Assembly: GCA_014607495.2 (NCBI GenBank)
Contig: CP053159.1
Coordinates: 11,787,501-11,851,500 of the forward strand
Reading direction: 5' to 3'
Length of the DNA stretch: 64,000 bases
Source: Carposina sasakii
Taxonomy: Eukaryota > Arthropoda > Insecta > Lepidoptera > Carposinidae
Shown here: positions 13,071 to 25,076 of the stretch, piece by piece
Layout of the letters: each line of letters starts with the position of its first letter
How positions within the stretch are numbered: the first letter of the stretch is position 1
The notes under the pieces: generated by a model
Told to the model about the DNA's origin: nothing
The model's database searches: none
What the model saw: the letters and a program-made list of their open reading frames with translations, nothing else
Position numbers and translations under genes: made by a program

Positions 13071-14498
13071 GGGGAGACCGGGGATAGTTGACTAGAGTGG
13101 TAGGTAGACTAACTGTCAAAAACTCATTCGGTGCAATAGCTTTAAGGCAACCAGTGATGCACAAGAGTCTATCACTGACCCCCGCACAATCACCAAAAAG
13201 GCGACGTTGCACACGCAAGTCGCTTGAGAGAAGGAACGTAATATTGAAAGAGAACGCATGCTAATAACTACTTTTGTCGTAATATTATTTGTAAGAATGC
13301 CTATTTATTCATGATTATTGATTGTTTAAGCATTTGTAATGAATGTTTGATTCATGTTTTTTCTTTTATGTATTATTCTCTTTGATTTTCACGCAGTTTT
13401 GAGATTATGGCCCTTGATAAAACAAATTTATGATAGTTCGGGGCTAGTAGACTAATGTTTGATGGGGCTGGTTGACCTATATACAGGGTGTGGGTGACAG
13501 CCAGACAAAAACTGAAATGCTGAATAAGTACCATCGTGTTGAGTTATACGACAGTGTTATTACTCGCAGGAAATGTATTTTGATTTGATTTTCAGTAATC
13601 TTTGCTCTCCGCGCGAATTGTATCGGGCGATCCTGTGACTAATTAAATAGGCTTATTGGCTATTGTGTGACACATTGCTGTTTTTTGGATCACTTGTGAC
13701 TCTCCATTGGGGTTGATCAGTTATTTGAAATTTTTTGAGGGCAACTTTTTTTTGGAAATTATATTTTGGTTAAAATTTTATTTTTATGTCATTATCTAAG
13801 GCTTAATTAAACCAACAAAAATATTTTTTCCTGAAAATATTTAAAAAATGTCGGAAAATTTTGGAATTTTCCTGCGAAAATTTTTAGTGTTTTCCGCATC
13901 AGAATCATGGTCTGAACTCATGGTATCAATATTTGCCTGGCTGTCACAAACACCCTGTATATTATGACTATTACCAAATAACAAATATAATTTCATTAGT
14001 TACACGAGATTGTTTATTACCAAATAGTGAAAGGTTATAACAAGTTGTCTCGTTTTGTTTGAAATACTTGATAAGTTAGTACTTTGTTTGTTTTTAGATA
14101 CTCGAATTGATTGTTTTATTTTTATAACTTGAATTTTATTGTGATTAATCTGAAGTTGCGAAAAACCGTCTATTGGATTTAATTAATAATTTTCTATACA
14201 GTTTTGTATATTTTATACTATTTCCTCGTAAATTTTGCCCTTTTAACGTCATTGTTCACTTTACCCCAGGTGAATAGTCAACCTACCCCAGTCCTGGAGT
14301 AAGATGACCAGTTTTTCCTTTTGTCCAAAAGTTGGTTTGTACTCTATATCATAATGTATAACGTGCATTTTTCCACTTATTTCCAATGCTTAATAGTCAA
14401 TCTAATAACTGTACCTGTTTTTAAAAAGATTCACTGTAAAGAAATAAAAATAGACACCTCTAATTTTTGAAAATTGGTCAACTATCCCCGATCTCCCC
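13071..14498. mobile_element. TA-flanked TIR element 'ggggagaccggggatagttg', nested
   Basis: Inverted ends GGGGAGACCGGGGATAGTTG and CAACTATCCCCGATCTCCCC; TA on both sides (13069-13070, 14499-14500). It is 1428 bp including a 474-bp inner element. No coding sequence is seen. Confidence 0.78.
13484..13957 (+). mobile_element. TA-flanked MITE, family B, innermost of the nest
   Basis: Inverted ends CAGGGTGTGGGTGACAGCCA and the inverse of CAGGGTGTTTGTGACAGCCA, TA on both sides. Further copies are at 27227 (inverted) and 61619. Confidence 0.78.
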
Positions 14499-15052
14499 TA
14501 CTCTATACATCAAATAAAGTAAGTATACGAGTATGCCAAAAAAAATCCGGGAAACGATGTAATTCTTTACTTGATCGAGCAAAATTTATAGTGTCCAGGG
14601 TTTATGCTAGTTTTTTATAGTTTTTTCTTGTTACGCGCGTCTATGTGCATTTATGCAGAAAAACGCAGTCTATTTACTCTACTTTGGACCCTAATATCTT
14701 AAGAACTTGAAACTTCCCAGGTATGCTTCCATGGAGAAAAATGATCGTGATGACTGATGATGAGGAGTTTCCGTAGTTTTCGAGAACGTTAACGACCAAA
14801 AATCACCCAATGTATGTATATCTGGATTAAGGGGGGAAACCAGTTTAGACCGATCAAAAAATCGACATTTTTTTATTGCATAAATCGTTAGTATAACTCG
14901 TCAAGAATATGTGGTCAAAATTTGAAAGCAAAATTCGCATTATTTTCAATGCTATGAGGACTTGAGTGACCGCCCGTCGGTCCGGAGTCGAAGCGCGCGG
15001 TAGTTAGAACGGAGCGGTCGCTCAGTGACCCTTTTTCGGTTACCTGCCTCAA

Positions 15053-15086
15053 TTATTCCTTAGTACCGCTGTACTAAGGAATAATA
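15053..15086. repeat. Perfect inverted repeat around CGCT
   Basis: 'attattccttagtac' - 'cgct' - 'gtactaaggaataat': a 15-bp perfect stem with a 4-base loop. Confidence 0.85.
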
Positions 15087-15204
15087 GAGAGGGGGGCATC
15101 TCGGCAGATGTTGTTGTTTGACCTGGGGTAGAACTTTACGATATTTCGACAGAGCGTCGAGCTTGGCTAGTTCAGCTCCGGCTTTCTTACCGAGTGTTGT
15201 CAAA

Positions 15205-15277
15205 ATGTCAGCGTATCCGAAAGGTTCCCGTGAGTTTACCGAACGACGTGGTAGACTACGTAAGAGATCATTCCATG
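15205..15277 (+). CDS. Exon-like segment in the TTAA element
   Basis: ATG at 15205 reads MSAYPKGSREFTERRGRLRK then RSFHG and a donor G|GTAAGC at 15278. The basic 'RKRSFHGKQHTR' context recalls the short basic start of some Mutator-like arthropod transposases, but this is only a resemblance. No later exon was found in the element. Confidence 0.3.
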
Positions 15278-16229
15278 GTAAGCAACACACCAGAGTGATA
15301 AATGTATATATTAATAAAATTAATAATTTTATATAATTAATAAAAAATAATTACTGCCTCGAATCTCGTTTTCGCTACATTTTATTTCAAACGTGTTTTT
15401 CTCGAAACGACTTTTTTTCCACTTGTGGGCATTCTAGCTTGAAAAGTTATTGACCAATCGTTCTGAAATTTGGTGTGAACATTCTTTATTCAATTCAAAT
15501 CTAGATGAACCTAATTCTGGAATTATATGATTATTAAAAATATGTTTTTTTATGCGAAAAAGGTGAAAAAATATGGTATAAAAACATAACATTGTCTTCA
15601 AACACCTCAAAAAAATGCAATTTTCAATTTTTTTTTACACAATCAGGTTCATATTCTTAGGAAATATGTTGTTAACGAAAAAAAAATAAATGTGATGATT
15701 ACAGATGAAAATTGCTACCACAGGAATGCCCACCAGCAAAATACTCCGATGGTAATCGTCCATGGACAGCACGATCTAGCGACACTGTTTCCGGCGGAAA
15801 TCGCTTGAAAAAATTCTCAAGTCTATTTCAAACCATGAATAAAATATTCTCAAATTCAAAAAAAAAATCTGTTTATATTATCCATATGTAAAAAATTCAC
15901 GAAAAACAACAAAATTTCGGCCTCCTAAACTGGTTTCCCCCCTTAAGCGGAAGCAGCACTACTTACAATGCATAAAACATTCTAAGAGTGTAATGATAGT
16001 AATACTAGGAAACAACCATAATACTTTATATAAATGACGGCGCAAAAATTTTCAAGTCCCCGTAAAATAATAAATTCACGTGACTCAGCACGTCCAGTAC
16101 CTAAGTAACCTATAACTATCATAAACGTCTGAATTTATAAATGTAGGTACTGTATAAGAAAATCAATATCAATCAATCAATTTTCATAACATCTGTCGTA
16201 GAACCGATGGACGGAGTAAGCGGGTTATA

Positions 16230-16330
16230 GAACCCGCTTGTAGCGTTGGACGACGTGAGATCGAGCCGTATGGGGTGCCCTGGGGGAGGCTTACGTCCAG
16301 CAGTGGACTGCAATAGGCTGACGACGGATC
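16230..16330 (+). repeat. RTE-like LINE 3' end fragment
   Basis: 'gggggaggcttacgtccagc' then 'agtggactgcaataggctga'; the frame reads GEAYVQQWTA, like the C-terminus of lepidopteran RTE proteins. Confidence 0.5.
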
Positions 16331-17250
16331 AATCAATTACCACTGACTTTTACATGATTTTCAGATTACATATGAGATGGTCATGAAGAGCTCGGAGCAA
16401 ATTTCAAAAACATATAAATGAATTATTGTTCGGTAGTTGAAAGGTATACTTCCAAATTTCTTATATGTTGTAGTGAGCTGATGCGGGTCTTCCAGAGATG
16501 CCTACATATCTGACGATGAGCTAGCAACTTGTCAATGACTGATCTTAAACATTTATGCTGAAGGTGGCTGGTTCCCCATTCTGGCTATGTTCTGGCAGTT
16601 ATTTGTATGTAAATGCATCTACATTATATTATTATTTTATCTCCTGTTGACATACAAGTAGCACTGGAAATACAATACCTTACAATACATTAGTAAACAT
16701 TGGAACCGGAAAATTCTCCAGAAAATCTTAGACGTCGCTAATAGATGACTAATAAATGATCCCAAAATTAGAAAGACACTCGGGAAATTAACCCTGAATG
16801 CCTATTTCAATATTCTGGATTAAAGTAATTAATGGCTTCAATTAAAGTCATTAAAGTGTTTAGGTCATTTATACACAAGTGAATAGAAACAGCTACGGAA
16901 CGTTTCTGCCGGTATTTCTTAGTTGTATGCTTGAGGATACTCGAGTGAGTGAGTACTTATTATTTTATTTTGTTTGAGGTTTGAGCCAAAAATTAATTGC
17001 ATACTTTCGATCGGTGATAACAATAACTTGGTCGCTGTATCAATTTAGTTACTACTTACATAGTAGAGGATTAGACTAGCTTAATGTGAAATGTATGTTA
17101 TCTTAAGTAAAGATATAGGTTTTTTTTTTTAAATATTAGGTACATTTTATATAGAGACTCGTGTCCACCGCGCGCCATTGCCGGGAATTTACTTCACGTG
17201 ATAAAGGCTGGCTTGTTTTCGGCCAAACATTCGCATTTCTATTGAACATA

Positions 17251-17377
17251 AAGCTGCTTCAATTCAAAACTACCACAAATAAAAAAAAATCAAAACCAAT
17301 CGTATACACGATTGTTTTTTTTGGAATCAAATTGTTTTTGTTTTTTTTTATTTGTGGTACTTTTAAATTGAAGCAGC
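17251..17377. repeat. Hairpin, arms of about 50 bp
   Basis: 'aagctgcttcaattcaaaac' and 'taccacaaataaaaaaaaat' recur inverted, with a poly-A/poly-T centre. Confidence 0.75.
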
Positions 17378-18148
17378 AATTTATAATAGGTACTCTCACT
17401 TTATGAGTATTTAGGTACGTAAAGTTTTCTACGGTAGGTTTTAGTTAGTTAACGGCTAATAGTCAGATAGCCTATCTGCAAGATGATGTCTTTCTCTTAA
17501 ACTAGATCAAGATAGTCACGACATCAATAACAAGTGCTAATAATTTTCAAACAAACTATACGAATAATTGTCACCAATGCGAATATTTACACTCGTCAAT
17601 GCAAATTGAGTGCACTTGCACTAAGAGCACTTGCCGACATGGAACAATGCCTCTGTACCACCATTATACACCATACAATCAAACTATGGGACCACTTGGT
17701 ATTGCCATCTCGATAAACGCATACCCAACTTCATTAGTTCCAATTTCCTCCACAGCTTGGTTTTAAATATGGTAAACATAACCCAGACACAGTATACTTA
17801 TTTGTAAAACTCCAGTGTGTCTCGGTAAACCTTTAGCGATTTAGTTTACAGATCTGTTTCACAACGGTCGCTAGGAGTTGTTTTGAAAAAAATTGGAAAG
17901 TCTGTCGCGATGCGATCAAGTGACAAATACCAATTTATACGTACAACTCGGGCGACTGAACTTGCCACCTGGCTCAAATGACGTTTGTATAGTTAGTTAC
18001 ACAGCCGCGAAAAAAATCAATACAAGTTTCATTAAAACTAATTAATAATTATGTTTTTGGCACTTTTTAGCTAAAGATAAGTACATGTGATATCCTGATC
18101 TAAGAACAAAGAAATATCGACAGATAATCGATGTGCACGGCACGACCA

Positions 18149-18496
18149 GCACCGGTATGATGAATTTGGTGAGAGCGAGATGTCTCACTTTTAAACGTCA
18201 AATTCACAGAGCTATTAATAACTAGATAAACACACGATCATAAAGGCCATAAACAAAAATAGAATAGAATAGAACTAGATAAACTAAGTTTGAATGTAAA
18301 AAACAGACTTAAGAATTAGAATAGACACTCGTTCTCGAGCCAGGATTGAATGAATCAGGGCTGATAGAAGTGGTTTGCAATCCCTTTTTATACACCAAGT
18401 AGAAACACTTGCCTTGTCTATTTATTACTTAGCAATGTAAATTTGGCGTTTGAAAAGTCAGACATCTCGCTCTCACTAAATTCATCATACGGGTGC
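18149..18496. mobile_element. Palindromic MITE 'gcaccggtatgatgaattt', copy 1
   Basis: Arms of about 60 bp ('gtgagagcgagatgtctcac' and inverse). The centre has extra sequence relative to copy 2, including a run of 'aatag' repeats. Confidence 0.75.
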
Positions 18497-18644
18497 AGGT
18501 GTCATGTTAAGTCGCCCGAGTTATAGCTGCGTGGAAGTAGACGGCTTTATAAAATCATACTAAGTACATATTGATCGGAAATTAGTTAATTTTATCCATC
18601 ACGCATTATTAATACAAATAAACGTTCATATTATATACACAACT

Positions 18645-18780
18645 ATATTACCAAAATGGGGTGGCCAGAACTGCAGGATCATAAGGGAGATTCATCAGCC
18701 ACGTTCAGCATTGCGGGGATAAATGATCAAGTGACAACTTGCTAGCTTATCGCCTGAGAGAATGCCCATGTTCCACGGTG
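18645..18780 (-). repeat. Dispersed repeat, same family as 47875
   Basis: 'ggccagaactgcaggatcat' and 'gcctgagagaatgcccatg'. Confidence 0.5.
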
Positions 18781-18794
18781 TAGATCTCGTCTCG

Positions 18795-19045
18795 TCTTCA
18801 ACCTATTGCAGTCCACTGCTGGACGTAGGCCTCCCCCAGGGCACGCCACAAGGCTACTGCCACAGGGGCTTTTGCCCATAGTCACCACGCTGGGCAGGCG
18901 GTTAGGTGAACGCAGTGTGATTTTCGGACTATGTTGGCACGGGAGGCGCTGCTGCCCGCATCCCGGAAACCCTCAATCGCCTCGTACGATACCCACGGGC
19001 AGGCAGGGGTGGTATAAACTCAACTCCGCCGGAACCACGCGACTA
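18795..19045 (+). repeat. Retroposon tail 'gcagtccactgctggacgta'
   Basis: Longest copy of a GC-rich repeat common in Lepidoptera ('cccatagtcaccacgctggg', 'gtgaacgcagtgtgatttt'). Probably the 3' part of an RTE-type LINE or its SINE. Confidence 0.6.
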
Positions 19046-19281
19046 ACGGTGTAGATACCCCTCTTTTATTGTATGACATAATATGTTTCACCAATGACTG
19101 GACATTCCACTTCTATAATCAATTCCATGAATGAGCAATGGTTATTTCCTCATTTATAAGATTTCTAAGTTGTTACGGATGAGGGGATTTATTTGAAGAA
19201 TGATCATTATTATTAATTTATTGTTACTAAGGTTATGCTGTAAAGAGGTGCATAAAGTTATGCGACAAGAGTTTACCTGTG

Positions 19282-19574
19282 TGTTTTTTCCATACAAAAT
19301 TTCAATTAGGTACACACCAGACCAAAGTTTCTAGTAGTTCATTGATTGCGGTACGTATTTAAGAGTTGATTTCTTCAATTGTAAAATAGCGTATCTGAAG
19401 TATAGTTGGTGCTGTATTTGTCTTGTTTTAGTTAGATTAATCATCAACTTTATTCTTCAGATACCTACGCTATCTGACCATTGGGAAAATCAACTCTTAA
19501 ATACATATCGCGATCAATGAACGACTAGAAACTTAGCTTTGGTGTGTAATTAAAATTTTGCATGGAAAAACATG
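19282..19574. repeat. Large foldback with about 120-bp arms
   Basis: 'tttctagtagttcattgatt' and 'gtatttaagagttgattt' recur inverted at 19480-19535. The loop is about 40-50 bp. Confidence 0.78.
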
Positions 19575-19711
19575 TGATGTGAATGATGATGTAGCCGTCA
19601 TGGTGTCCCACTGCTTGCCCAGCAAGTCCGCCTTTTGACTCCACACATTTCGGTTCTTTGCTAACTCCATTCACCCTGACAGAAACATGTAGGTAAGTAC
19701 TACAGTAATAC

Positions 19712-20000
19712 CTGGTAAGTGTCTGGTTTCCAAAATATTAGGGTCCAAGGTTGAGTAAATAGACTGCGTTTTTCTGCATAAATGCACATAGACGCGCGTA
19801 ACAAGATTTTTTTACCGAAAAATAATTAATATCTGTCTATACACTTAAGTGATTAGGCTGTATGTTTTCGAAATAAAACTAGCATAAACACTGGACACTA
19901 TAAATTTCACCATATCAAGTAATTGAATTTGTTTTTAATTTACATCGTTTCCCTGAATTTTTTTCTTTATTTTATGTATAGAATATTATTATATGAGTAT
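19712..20000 (-). mobile_element. Family A MITE, partial, minus
   Basis: From 'gtgtctggtttccaaaatat' to 'tttatgtatagaatattat'. It then meets the TIR-only hairpin at 20003. Confidence 0.65.
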
Positions 20001-20002
20001 AC

Positions 20003-20077
20003 AGTTGTTTTTTCGTTGCCACCCTTAACGAAGGGCACGTCGTTAAGGGTAGCAACAAAAAACACCTGTATACTCAT
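20003..20077. mobile_element. TIR-only foldback of family A ends
   Basis: 'gtatacagttgttttttcgt'...'gttgccacccttaacgaag' and its inverse meet at 'ggcacgt'. Two family A termini face each other with no interior. Confidence 0.7.
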
Positions 20078-20523
20078 TTAATAATACTTTTCCATAATTA
20101 AAACTTAGTACTTACATGTTGGTACTACGAGTAGCAGCATATCCGGAGTGCCGCAAGATGGAAATAATTGGTTATTACTGCATGTAGGCAATTACAGCAA
20201 TTAAATGTTATTTCTGTTTAGCAGAAAAGGTTACGAATACTGACTTGTATTTTTCGAAGACGTTGCTCTAAGTAAGTGGTGATTCCATAACCGATCTTGG
20301 GAGATTTTTTCACATTACAGTGGGATAAGCACGAACCTATCGAATGTCACACTGTCAAATCTCATAGATTTTACTTGCGTGTTGCTTTACGCAGCGGAGA
20401 AAAGTTCGTGCTGCTTACCACCCATATTTTAATCTTTAATTGATTTCATACATATTTCTGACTAGGATTCAAAAATCCAAGATCAAATTTGATCCCTACT
20501 CGTAGTATTAAAATTCGTCATAA

Positions 20524-20640
20524 TACTCGTACGTGCTGTCTTCCAGTCGAAACGCGTAGTTCGATCCCAGTCACGGGCATGTACCACTAAATTTATTTAA
20601 TGTAAGTACTTACAGATTTTAATATTTTAAAAATGCTAAT
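20524..20640 (+). repeat. tRNA-like SINE, family 3
   Basis: 'gttcgatcccagtcacggg' (B-box-like) followed by an AT-rich tail. Second copy at 31750. Confidence 0.5.
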
Positions 20641-20929
20641 TAGCTACTTAGCTCTATGGCCGTAAAATAAACTCCAAATACTTGGCAATATGACTTTAGA
20701 AAGAAACCATATTGCGCCGACCCTATAAATAAACCACTGAAAATAATTTTACAGCGGTTTCAAGCAACTGGGGTCATAAAGAACCGGGACTATGATTCTA
20801 GACACCTGAAATAACTACAGGATCACAAAATAAATCCTCCAGACACATTTCACATGGTAAGTAGGTATTACGAAATTTTTCATTCATTTTTAATTCAGTT
20901 GATTTAATTTATTTTATTTTGATTTTATA

Positions 20930-21187
20930 TAGGGTGTAACAGAAAGGGTATGTTAAGCGAAAAGCTATGTAAATAGCCCACTATAGAGAACCTATTTCCA
21001 AAATTTGAGCCTCGAAATTACATTTAAATTTTTCAAGATTGTATAAAAATTCCTGAGATATTTAAAAATTCTCCATACTATCGGGAAAAATAAACATGTG
21101 ATTTCGGGTCTCAAATTTTGTGGATAGGTTCTCTACAGTGGGCTATTTACATAGCTTTTCGCTTAATACGCTTTTTGTTACACTCTG
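20930..21187. mobile_element. Palindromic MITE, family C, second copy
   Basis: Same arms and centre as 10098-10357, with few differences. Confidence 0.78.
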
Positions 21188-21261
21188 TATAATTTGTATT
21201 AAAAATATTTATGTTAGTACTAACTACCTATGGACTTAGTTGTCTTAAAAAAAAATATATA

Positions 21262-21450
21262 CAGGGTATTTTTTGGTCGTCAACGTTTTTGAATACCACG
21301 CATTCTCCTCATCATCACGAACATTTTTCTCCATGGAAGCATACCTGGGAAGTGTCTGGTTTCCAAGATATTGAGGTCTAAAGTCGACTTATCAAGTTGC
21401 ATTTTTTGGCAGAAATGCATGTAGGCATGACTAACAAACATCTTTCCCGA
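21262..21450 (-). mobile_element. Family A MITE, partial, minus
   Basis: 'cagggtattttttggtcgtc' onward; diverged and truncated after 'ctaacaaacatctttcccg'. Confidence 0.65.
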
Positions 21451-23495
21451 AGAAACGTTAGTTAAATTCCAAACATTTCCTATCAAAAATCCAAGGCAAA
21501 AGTTACAGCGCGCGGTGGGTAATGCTACGAGTACTAGAATCGGTATCTCGGCTCTCTAGCTTCTCGCGCGAAGCATATTCAAACCTACACTAGGCTACAC
21601 TCGCAGCAACAACCAACACGAAAAATCCAGCTAAGACAAAACTACTACTTTGTTATTAACACAAAAAAGTTAGTTCTTATTATTAATGAAGTAGGTACCT
21701 ACCTACATTTACGATCGTATTCTTAGTGGAAAAGTTCGAGGACACACAAATGAGAGATGGTGCACAATACCTACTAGGTATGACAGGAACGTGGTTCGCT
21801 AGCGATCAGCTGATTGCCCGGTCGAGCTCTTGCCGGCTATCGATCGAAACTTCTCCAGTTTCCAGTGTCTATTTCTTACTAATCCTCATAACATACAGGA
21901 ATAACCTAACTAGGTAGGCACACTAACTTGAAACTACAGTACCTACAGTGTAAATTATTAATAATAGTAGTAGGTACTATTGACTACCTACGCGATACGC
22001 GGGAAACTTCCTTAATTTAGGTTCTTTCGAGCTACCTAAGCTACAAAACAATCGAGTAAGTAAGTAGGTACCTTTTCTAGGGCAAAAATCACAATCACAA
22101 ACTTCTTCATCAATAACTTCAAGTTTAATAAAATGACGAAGTCACACATAACATAAATAACGGAAAATTAATTATAAACAGTAAACACCATTGTCAAAAT
22201 TAACGTAACAACAATAAATTCTTCGTCGGTATTAGCATTTAGGTAACAAAATTCGAAAGCTATCACGCTACAGACGGTGGCACGTGTAAAGCTGCCCGCC
22301 CTTGAACCCGTGCACGCATGTCGACCGACCGGCGGTGTCTGTTTGTAGCAGCGAGCGGTATCTTTGTCAACGCCTTTGAACTACCGCAAAGGAGCGCGGC
22401 GCGCGCGCTCGCTCGCACATTTATTTGCACTCTTTCTTACATATCGATATTCCTCCGGGACTGATGTTCAATGCATTCGTTGATATCGTGCGTTTAGTTA
22501 GGTTCAATCACATTCAACCATTCAAAAATAACTGGTACTTATGCTTAAGACACAGCCATTTATGTTAAGAATGGAGAGAGATGGGAGAGACCTGACTAAG
22601 ATTAGGTTTAGGTTTAAGTGTGAATGCCGGAATCGACCCTATTATCTACCTAAATATCATAAATTTCTATTCAAAATAGCAAAGCATAATTACAGCGCAT
22701 TACGCGTTAAATATCTGCTACTTACTCTAGTCTAGTAATAACAAACAACACGAAAAACCTAGGATAAAACCGGAATTTGTAAGTACCTAAAGTAAAAAGT
22801 AAAGTTTAAAAAGCAAGTTCCTCAATAGTTCCTGATTTCGAAAATTCAGTGAACCAGATGGTCATACACATACTAACTAGCGCCATCATCCATCAAAACT
22901 ATGGTGAATCGTACTCTAGTATGTATTTAATGGTACTTTATTTAGTTTGTACATACTTTGTTTTTTAATTAACTAAATTAATAGCACAATTAACATCCTT
23001 CACAATAATCAGAAACTTCTTCAAACTTCAATAAAATCGACAAGTTACCTACACCTACCTACATAAAATTCATACCTATCAAGCACAAAAGTATTGAACA
23101 AATAAATAATTGAAAAATAAATCTTATGGTCATGCACTAAGATTTAAAATCAATGGACGGGATGACCGCTTAGTTCATCCATTAGGGCTTTTATACACGA
23201 CGATGTCTCGTCGATATTACGGGACAAATCGGGACTGATGTTTATGTATGTTGGTTGATACTTTGATGACGATATCGGACCGTAATATCATTAATTTCTC
23301 GCTTAGATTAGTTATACTATTACACCCATATATCATGATTTATTTACTTACTTAATCTTACACATTCAACTACAGTATCACGATTAGGATTGCCAACTTT
23401 TATACTTACACAGATTTGCGGGACCGTGGGGTTAAATATGCGAGACTAGAGCAAGAGAAATAGGACACACTTAAAATTGGATCATTTCTGAAAAT
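21451..23495. other. Intergenic, nothing coding recognised
   Basis: AT-rich except 22262-22440. The 60-70 residue ORFs have no family features. Confidence 0.5.
22262..22440. other. CpG-rich stretch, possible promoter or repeat
   Basis: 'gagcgcggcgcgcgcgctcg' and nearby GC-rich sequence in an AT-rich setting. No exon was found next to it on either strand. Confidence 0.35.
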
Positions 23496-23742
23496 CCTAC
23501 TAATATTAAAAACGCGAATATTTGTGAGTATGTATGGATGGATGTTTGTTACTCTTTCGCGTAAAAACTGCTGGAGCGATTTTAATAAAATTTGGTATGG
23601 AGTTAGCTGACACCCTGGATTAACACATAGGCTAACTTTTATCCCGGGCAAATATTTTTATACCGGGAAAATATTTTTATCTCGGATAGTTTCGACATTT
23701 TGTTTTTTTCTGTAGTCTACAAAGTCGCGGGCATCCACTAGT
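23496..23742 (+). repeat. Hairpin-CTAGT repeat, short form
   Basis: Starts 'actaatattaaaaacgcg' and ends 'gggcatccactagt'. Confidence 0.68.
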
Positions 23743-23978
23743 TTTTTTCTTTTCGGAGAAATAACATCTCCTTGTCTCACTTCCCTCTGCAATGAAATCG
23801 GCTCAGTGTTGTACGTGTTAAATTGTGAGAACGTGTAAGTTCGCCCTAATGACAATTTTTTTGTGTTACCTATTATTTGCGATTTTTTTTTCATATTCAG
23901 TTCGGTTTGATACGTCTCCTGATGCGTACGCTTTTTCTTTTCTCGAGTTGTGTTTTTGTGTTTTAAGTACTGATTACC

Positions 23979-24000
23979 GCGTGTGTGTGTGTGTGTATTT
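23979..24000 (+). repeat. (TG)n microsatellite
   Basis: About nine TG units just upstream of the DUF4817-like fragment. Confidence 0.85.
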
Positions 24001-24044
24001 GTTTTATTGTGCAGTTTAGGTATTTATTGATTAACATTGAAAAA

Positions 24045-24388
24045 ATGCCGCATCAGTACACTTCGCGCGAATACCTAAACATGGTGTACTGCTATGGCAG
24101 AGCCGATGGAAATGCAGCATTGGCTCTTCGTGAGTACGGCATCAGGCATCCTGAAGCACAGCAACCCACTGATTCTCGGTTATTTTGAGGGCCGTCTACC
24201 GCATCCTGGAAAACCAGCCGATTGTCCCGGTTTCCCATGGCAGTGGCCAAGAAATTTCAGTTGCAGCTCAGGACGCTATTCTCGCCGTCATGAACGTGAA
24301 TCCGGCGCTAGGGGTTCGGACAGCGGCTCGAGTGCTCCGCCAGCGGCATGGCCATCGCTCTCGACATGCCGTGTCCTACAGTAATTGA
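24045..24388 (+). pseudogene. Transposase N-terminal helix-turn-helix fragment (DUF4817-like), frameshifted
   Basis: MPHQYTSREYLNMVYCYGRA then DGNAALALREYGIRHPEAQ resembles the DUF4817-type helical domain found at the N-terminus of some insect mobile-element proteins. The frame stops at 24186. A shift (near 24180) continues RAVYRILENQPIVPV and VNPALGVRTAARVL, a second HTH-like segment. It ends at a stop at 24388, and no DDE domain follows. An acceptor-like 'attgtgcag' sits 32 bases upstream and a (TG)n run just before that. Confidence 0.5.
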
Positions 24389-24949
24389 GCAATATTTGAT
24401 ACGTATTGAGAGGCCTCCTCCCGACGACCCCGACAACAATTAGGTAAGTACCTGCCTCTCACATAACTATTTTGGTAGGTACCTAAGTTACCTAACTACT
24501 ATTAATCAGATCTTTCTTTGTGTTCCGTTTAATTTGTTGGTAAATACTCGTATCATTTAGGTACTTAGGAACTTACGTAAAAAATATTGTCTTAGTTTAA
24601 TTTTAATTTCATGTGTTTCTTTATGATGTTAATTGTTTGTGATGGCTGTAGGTTTTCTGTGGTCCTTGGTGATTCGCTTCGCGAGTTAGGCAATGGTAAA
24701 ATGACGGCGATGCCGGTGGAAAATGCAGTACCTACTTGCTATTAAGTATTCTGTTTGGAAGGTTTATGCTAGGATAAGATGGCAGATAATTCGCATTTGT
24801 TATAATATTTCTTCCCGAGGATTTCGACTAAACAAATAGGTTAGTAGGTAAGTTTTATGCACTGATGTTATTCTCCGTTTTACGTAACCTCGTACCACGT
24901 TACGGACGAAGTTGAGCGATGTTAGCTTAACATTGCGCGCGACCAAATG

Positions 24950-25073
24950 TATAAAAAAAATTACCTGAAAAATTAAACTCATTTCCCAGCAATATTTTTT
25001 GTATAAACAAACTTTATTTGATGTATAGAATACATACCTTTCGTATACGGTTGCAACAAAAAAACACCCTGTA
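24950..25073 (-). mobile_element. Family A MITE, partial, minus
   Basis: Carries one terminal third ending 'aaaaaaacaccctg'; the rest is missing on the left. Confidence 0.65.
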
Positions 25074-25076
25074 TAT

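Larger units (their letters stand above)
13030..14813 (+). mobile_element. TA-flanked MITE, family A, split by two nested elements
   Basis: Family A runs from CAGGGTGTTTTTTTGTGGCC to GACGACCAAAAATCACCCTG, about 370 bp, flanked by TA (Tc1/mariner-type target). This copy is interrupted at 13071-14498. Its sequence either side of the insert matches the uninterrupted copy at 25077 ('gtacgtactctata'). Confidence 0.75.
14831..15942. mobile_element. TTAA-flanked TIR element (piggyBac-like by target site)
   Basis: TTAA at 14827-14830 and 15943-15946 flanks an element with an 18-bp exact inverted repeat GGGGGGAAACCAGTTTAG. TTAA is the piggyBac target, though the GGGG start differs from canonical piggyBac ends. 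It starts 14 bp after the end of a TA-type MITE. It contains a coding-like segment (15205-15277) and a perfect hairpin (15053-15086). Confidence 0.65.
15947..18148. other. Intergenic, repeat remnants only
   Basis: Contains the RTE end (16230), a dispersed repeat (16455-16610) and the hairpin (17251). No coding exon recognised. Confidence 0.5.
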
